DNA from: CAINVV01 sp964506325
Lineage (GTDB): Bacteria; Bacteroidota; Bacteroidia; Bacteroidales; Prolixibacteraceae
Direction of reading: 5' to 3'
Assembly: GCA_964506325.1 (NCBI GenBank)
Contig: CAZDLO010000122.1
Span: 1 to 10,109, forward strand
DNA length: 10,109 nt
Translations under genes and position numbers: made by a program
The notes under the pieces: model-generated
What the model saw: the letters and a program-made list of their open reading frames with translations, nothing else
Database searches by the model: none
Told to the model about the DNA's origin: nothing
Part shown: piece after piece, positions 6,281-10,109 of the stretch
Layout: each line of letters begins with the position of its first letter
Position numbering within the stretch: position 1 is the stretch's first letter

Positions 6281-8731
6281 ATGAAAACCCTGACACAAAT
6301 TGCCCTCTTCCCAATTTTAATCGGAATTCTTCTCATCTTAACCTTTTGCAAGGAAGAGCTTCCCCAGCGTGATCCAGTTGTTACCCCCACCACCTCCTCC
6401 GGCGAATATAGCGGCAAGGTCAACGTGGACAAGGCAGATGCGAATATTGGCATCCCGAACGTGATCGATGTGAAAATCCCCCAGGGGGCCTTCAATGGCG
6501 ACGCCACCTTCACCATCAAAAAGCTGGATCCGGCGACTTTACCAGTAGTCACCAATTTCAAACCCTATGAATCATTTGAAATCACCTCCTCAGGCGGCAC
6601 CACTTTTGCGAAGAATCTGGAGATTAAATTCAAATACGCAGACAACAAGACAGGCAAGAAAGACAAAAACACCGTTGCCTGGTACAGTGAAGTTGGCGGA
6701 AAGTGGATCCCGTTTTATGATGTTTCACTGGATACTATTCAAAAAATAGCAACGATCAACACCAACCATCTGTGCAAACTGTCCAGATGCAGTTATCTGA
6801 ACTCCTATTATGGATTTACCGACTGGACCTCTTCCCTGCATTTCAATATTTACTGGACTGAGCCCGGAGTGATGACGAATGCGTCGTACAATTCTCCCAA
6901 CAAGGGTATCAATTCCGGAAGTTATCCATGGTATGTTCAGGATATCCTATATTATATGGAAGAAGCGTGGAATGCCTATAAAGGAGCTAATCTTATCTTA
7001 CCAACGGGGAAGATTGATGTATACCTCCAAAATCTTACCGAACCGGGTGAAACCAGTTATTTCGGATATATTTCAATCAACCAGAAAATGACCGGAGGAA
7101 TGTATTTCCAAACAGAGGAATTTCTGCCGACGACCTGTGCACACGAACTTCTTCACTTCGTTCAGGACTATTATTATTTTGAAGCCTTTGATTTTCCACA
7201 TTGGTGGATGGAAGCTACAGCCGTTCAAGCCGACCGGATCGTATGGACAACTCATACAAAATTTGAGGCTTTGGATACCGACTATGCGCTGGGATTAGGC
7301 CTTTTAAAATCCTGGGATGATTGCGCCACCAATCCGGAATGGTACATTGCTGGCAGGTTTTTAAGCTACCTTGCCAACTACAGAACCGGCGTCAAAATGA
7401 ATATCCCTGACATCATCAAGGAGACCGGAAAAGCGACCAATGCATCTTATTACCGAACAATTGTCGATACCTATGTGAAAACCAAAATGGGATCAACAGG
7501 TATCGGAGATGAATTCAGGAATTATGTAAAATGGGCATACGAAGGTAAAGGGGATATTAAATATCCATGGGTTGACCCCATAGGCGTTAACAAGAAAATA
7601 TGCATTATAAGTACTTCATTGCCAACACCGTCAGCATCTTTAACAATCCCTCACCTGGCAGTCGGATTCATAAACTGTCCAAACCCTGCCGATATCAAAC
7701 GAAATATTTATGCAAAGCTGGATAAGAAATCTGCTGAGGTTGAAGTTCTTGCCTACTATATACAGAATGGCACCAGAACATATGTTCAATCCATGAATGA
7801 AAAGGACAGCGTCAAATATGTTCTTGCGGACAGACTTGGACAAATTGAGATAGTGGTCATTAACAAGACAAAAGATACCGACAACGGAACGGCCAAGGTG
7901 ACATTCAGGCTCGAATCGGACCAAACAGTCAAGTTGACTATCGAACCGGATCAGTCACAGGGAATACCATCCAAGGCAGTGAAATTCACTGCTTTAACAA
8001 CTTCTACATTACCCATTCCGGCCACTTATCAATGGTTTTTCGGCGACGGAGATGACACCCATCCACTCCTGGTGACAGACAACAACACGGCAACCCACAC
8101 ATACGCCGCCGCAGGGAATTACAATGTGAAAATATTCCTGTATGATTCAAAATCGACTAAAGTAGGTGAGGCAGAAACGGTGTACAAGGTTGTTGCGAGC
8201 AACTTATTTAGCCTGACATCTTCCCAGGCAGTCGGGGGCACCACCTGGCCATGGAAAAGGATCAAAACAAGTTTTACCATGGCTGGCAGTGTGGAAGGCC
8301 TCGGAACCAATACGATAAAAAGTATTACCACCGGCAAGGATCCCCAATTCGACAAGCAATCGCTATTCATCAAATTTTCGGCGGATGCAGGTTTTAAAAT
8401 CAATTACGATGTAACTTATACCACAACCCCTGCCCTGATGGATTCCACTTACGTTGATGCCAATTACTACGGCAAGACGGTCCGGCACGTCTGGACCCTG
8501 CTGGCCAAAAAGGAGATGCGCTGGGAATACGATCAGACCAGCCAGTCGGGATTGGTCCAGCCAGGTACGAATACCCAGCAAATCAATTACAATGTCGGTT
8601 TGTTCAGGGTCAAATGCTATTCTTACTACAGGCATGATGTTTTTGATGACAAAGGAGCTCTGCTTGGCTCGTCTCCCGAAGTATGCTTGGATAATATTTC
8701 GGGACCGGGGGTGTGGGTGAGCAAACAGTAA
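6281..8731 (+). CDS. Modular PKD-containing lipoprotein with gluzincin-type metallopeptidase motif
   Basis: An 816-residue lipoprotein. The signal peptide ends at C23 and is followed by K24-E25-E26, which resembles the lysine/acidic lipoprotein export signal that sends Bacteroidota lipoproteins to the cell surface. Residues about 43-165 look like a ZU5-type beta domain (VIDVKIPQGAFNGDATFTI). The peptidase part (about 180-450) has HELLH at 288-292 and WWMEATA with E311, giving HExxH-X18-E, the zinc-ligand spacing of gluzincins such as M1. The family is otherwise not recognised. Residues about 545-645 form a PKD domain (YQWFFGDGDD from Y583, closing HTYAAAGNYNVKI). Residues about 650-816 are a beta-rich domain of unknown type. 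It probably cleaves or binds extracellular protein; the target is unknown. Base composition varies along the gene: about 50-60% GC at both ends and about 35% around the active site. It appears to be transcribed alone. Confidence 0.75.
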   Translation: MKTLTQIALFPILIGILLILTFCKEELPQRDPVVTPTTSSGEYSGKVNVDKADANIGIPNVIDVKIPQGAFNGDATFTIKKLDPATLPVVTNFKPYESFEITSSGGTTFAKNLEIKFKYADNKTGKKDKNTVAWYSEVGGKWIPFYDVSLDTIQKIATINTNHLCKLSRCSYLNSYYGFTDWTSSLHFNIYWTEPGVMTNASYNSPNKGINSGSYPWYVQDILYYMEEAWNAYKGANLILPTGKIDVYLQNLTEPGETSYFGYISINQKMTGGMYFQTEEFLPTTCAHELLHFVQDYYYFEAFDFPHWWMEATAVQADRIVWTTHTKFEALDTDYALGLGLLKSWDDCATNPEWYIAGRFLSYLANYRTGVKMNIPDIIKETGKATNASYYRTIVDTYVKTKMGSTGIGDEFRNYVKWAYEGKGDIKYPWVDPIGVNKKICIISTSLPTPSASLTIPHLAVGFINCPNPADIKRNIYAKLDKKSAEVEVLAYYIQNGTRTYVQSMNEKDSVKYVLADRLGQIEIVVINKTKDTDNGTAKVTFRLESDQTVKLTIEPDQSQGIPSKAVKFTALTTSTLPIPATYQWFFGDGDDTHPLLVTDNNTATHTYAAAGNYNVKIFLYDSKSTKVGEAETVYKVVASNLFSLTSSQAVGGTTWPWKRIKTSFTMAGSVEGLGTNTIKSITTGKDPQFDKQSLFIKFSADAGFKINYDVTYTTTPALMDSTYVDANYYGKTVRHVWTLLAKKEMRWEYDQTSQSGLVQPGTNTQQINYNVGLFRVKCYSYYRHDVFDDKGALLGSSPEVCLDNISGPGVWVSKQ

Positions 8732-8785
8732 CCAGAGAAAGATATTCTGATTGAAGAAAAGTTTCCTTATTTTTTAATCCTCATT

Positions 8786-8944
8786 TGAACTACCGAGTTT
8801 TTATCGGTAGTTGCATTCCCAGTTAACTTAAATGATTTTTGTATTTCGAAGAAGGAAAAAACAACATTTACGGAACATCAGATTATCTCTATTCTTAAAC
8901 AACAGGAAACAGGGATTTTAGTAGCTGATTTATGCCCTGAGCAT
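8786..8944 (+). mobile_element. Truncated IS3-family left end with OrfA start
   Basis: Positions 8843-8944 translate to 34 codons that match the N-terminal helix-turn-helix of IS3-family OrfA, including FTEHQIISILKQQETG and LVADLCPEH. The expected continuation (GIS-DATFYNWKSKYGG) is missing, so the element is cut at about 8944. The first codon is ATT (8843-8845) followed by S-K-K, where the family normally has ATG, so the start seems mutated. Upstream, TGAACTACC at 8786 begins a plausible IS3 terminal sequence with a perfect hairpin, AACTACCGA (8788-8796) with TCGGTAGTT (8804-8812). OrfB, the catalytic DDE part, is absent. The hairpin has no T-run after it and is not called a terminator, although it lies 57 bp after the peptidase gene. 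Confidence 0.7.
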
Positions 8945-9169
8945 AGGAAAAGTAGATGCAACAACACCAGAATGTGAACCAAAGTTCCGGAAAACACTAA
9001 CGCTGTTATTGTCATCTGTGCACTTTGCAGCAAATTTTGCAGTAACATTATTTACCGGGTCTCCTCTTTCATCAAAGATCCTTACATTGAAAAAAATATT
9101 TAATGCGATCCCTGGTTTAATTGGAGGCTATTCTTTAATATTTAATAGTTTTGTTGGGGCATATTTATG
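8945..9169 (-). pseudogene. Decayed minus-strand gene fragment, extracellular beta-domain type
   Basis: On the minus strand, 8945-9127 reads openly as protein-like sequence: IALNIFFNVRIFDERGDPVN, then TAKFAAKCTDDNN, then FGSHSGVVASTF. VRIFDERGDPV resembles the edge of Ig-like or carboxypeptidase-regulatory-like domains, but I do not recognise a family. The same frame continues upstream through a TAG (9128-9130) into APTKLLNIKE (to about 9169), then meets a TGA, so it is broken by at least two stops. Its downstream end runs directly into the truncated IS3 element at about 8944, so its true C-terminus is missing. It looks like a gene cut by an IS insertion and later deletion. The plus-strand 65-codon frame at 9009-9206 is its shadow. 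Confidence 0.5.
9146..9153 (+). promoter_or_regulatory. Candidate -7 box for the thymidylate synthase-like gene
   Basis: TAGTTTTG fits TAnnTTTG and lies 59 bp before the ATG at 9213. The only -33-like tetramer upstream (ATTG, 9120-9123) is imperfect and at a somewhat long distance (22 bp). The site falls inside the decayed gene fragment, so it may be fortuitous. Confidence 0.22.
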
Positions 9170-9212
9170 TCAGTTTTTCCCTCATAATTCAATATTCAAA
9201 AACTAAACCGGA

Positions 9213-10091
9213 ATGAAAAATATCCCAGTTATCTCGGTCACAGAAAAGACATTGGCAGAGGCCTATGAAGCAGCTATTGTTGCTGTTTACGAAAAAGGCA
9301 CCCGTTTTAAAACTCAGTATGATAAGCCAGAAGATCCGGAAAGTATGGATTGTACTATGAATATCACCATCTTGGAACCAGAAACGGATCCTGTGATACA
9401 CATGGCTTTCCCCGGTGGTATTGAAGAACTGAAAGAATATGTTATGGAGTTGAAAGGATCCAAAGACCACTGGACTAAAAACATGAATATGGAGAGTGAT
9501 AAGCGGTGGGAATACACTTATCATGGCAGATTACAAAATTATGGTGTTTGGAAAGAGTTTATCAATGGACAATCTCAGGAAGCGGGAAAGATCAAGGTTA
9601 ATCAGATCCAAACCGTCATAGATAAATTATCAAAACAACCCTTTACCCGTCAGGCACAAATGATTACATGGATGCCCGATATCGACAACGATTGTTTCGA
9701 CCCGCCTTGCCTTCAATCGTTGTGGTACCGGATTTTGGAAGATGATGAAGGAATCTACTGGCTAAACTGTAACGTACGCTTCAGAAGTAACGACGCCTGG
9801 GGGGCAAATTTCATGAACATGTTTGGATTTATTCAATTCAATAAAGAGGTCATAGCAGCCGGAGTAGCAGAAAAAACAGGGAAAGAAGTAAAATTGGGAC
9901 GCCTGAACTGGCATGCTGACTCATTCCATATCTACGGCAAAGATCTGAAAGTTGTCAAGGAAAGATTGCTGGACAGGTTGACCGATATGAAGTTTGAAGA
10001 ACGTTCCATGTATTTTAACGATGAATATATCAGGGATATGTATGATCAGGCAGAAGAACAGATTATTCAAAAAATCAGAAATTACGCCTAA
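9213..10091 (+). CDS. Thymidylate synthase-fold protein (archaeal-type or divergent ThyA)
   Basis: A 292-residue cytosolic protein (no signal or membrane segment). It has the pyrimidine methylase motifs in order: YTYHGRL (101-107), the phosphate-binding arginine R146 in FTRQAQ, the catalytic cysteine C166 in FDPPC, R191-S-N-D194 with N202 (RS-x-D then N), and D236-SFHIY241. The R-to-C distance (20) and D-to-N distance (8) equal those of E. coli ThyA (R126, C146, D169, N177). N202 occupies the place that is Asp in dCMP hydroxymethylases, which argues for a uracil substrate. It is longer than E. coli ThyA (264) and lacks its usual N-terminal folate-site sequence and C-terminal PVAI-like tail. 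YTYHxRL is more like the archaeal enzymes. The most likely role is dUMP methylation with methylene-tetrahydrofolate, but a related hydroxymethylase is possible. The ATG at 9213 is the first in frame after the scar zone. Confidence 0.75.
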   Translation: MKNIPVISVTEKTLAEAYEAAIVAVYEKGTRFKTQYDKPEDPESMDCTMNITILEPETDPVIHMAFPGGIEELKEYVMELKGSKDHWTKNMNMESDKRWEYTYHGRLQNYGVWKEFINGQSQEAGKIKVNQIQTVIDKLSKQPFTRQAQMITWMPDIDNDCFDPPCLQSLWYRILEDDEGIYWLNCNVRFRSNDAWGANFMNMFGFIQFNKEVIAAGVAEKTGKEVKLGRLNWHADSFHIYGKDLKVVKERLLDRLTDMKFEERSMYFNDEYIRDMYDQAEEQIIQKIRNYA

Positions 10092-10109
10092 AGCCATTGA
10101 TGGATATTT

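Noticed and set aside
8788..8812. Perfect 9-bp stem hairpin as a Rho-independent terminator of the peptidase gene
   Set aside because: There is no T-run after the stem, and the position fits the terminal sequence of the truncated IS3 element better.
9009..9206. 65-codon plus-strand frame before the thymidylate synthase-like gene
   Set aside because: The opposite strand gives a far more protein-like translation; this frame is its shadow within a pseudogene.

Overview
The window looks like a scaffold from a member of the Bacteroidota, probably an uncultured metagenome-assembled one. The signs are an AT-rich background, no Shine-Dalgarno sequences before the genes, signal peptides of the Bacteroidota A|Q and short-lipobox types, a lysine/acidic run right after one lipoprotein cysteine (like the Bacteroidota surface-export signal), a few TAnnTTTG-like promoter boxes, and a gene content of secreted sugar-active enzymes and PKD-domain lipoproteins. 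The class below phylum cannot be fixed from this sequence. Layout: positions 1-416 hold no intact gene, only a plausible minus-strand coding remnant. 417-2759 (+) is a secreted 780-residue enzyme with a GH20/GH67-type N-terminal domain and a probable TIM barrel, of no family I can name with certainty. A 100-N scaffold gap (2833-2932) follows, flanked by two identical 55-bp copies of the same sequence, which looks like a de Bruijn k-mer overlap. Next come a small RDD-family membrane protein (3063-3422) and a small lipoprotein (3448-3726), probably co-transcribed. Convergent to them is a 690-residue lipoprotein resembling GH36 alpha-galactosidases (3774-5846, -). A 434-bp divergent intergenic region carries what may be a relic insertion-sequence end. 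Then comes an 816-residue modular lipoprotein (6281-8731, +) with a gluzincin-type zinc peptidase motif, a ZU5-like N-terminal domain, a PKD domain and a C-terminal domain of unknown type. A scar zone (8786-9170) holds a truncated IS3-type OrfA fused to a decayed minus-strand gene. The window closes with a 292-residue protein of the thymidylate synthase fold (9213-10091, +) that keeps the canonical catalytic spacing but is not a standard ThyA. The two glycosidase-like proteins fit glycan degradation in or beyond the periplasm, but no SusC/SusD pair or regulator is visible, so a polysaccharide utilisation locus cannot be claimed. The peptidase lipoprotein and the thymidylate synthase-like gene look like independent transcription units. 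The intergenic spaces are full of decaying genes and IS pieces, so this is a slowly eroding, rearranged stretch rather than one compact operon. I see no CRISPR array, tRNA, rRNA or complete mobile element, and no convincing multi-gene defence or other novel system. The best leads are the unassigned glycosidase family, the atypical thymidylate synthase and the composition-mosaic peptidase.
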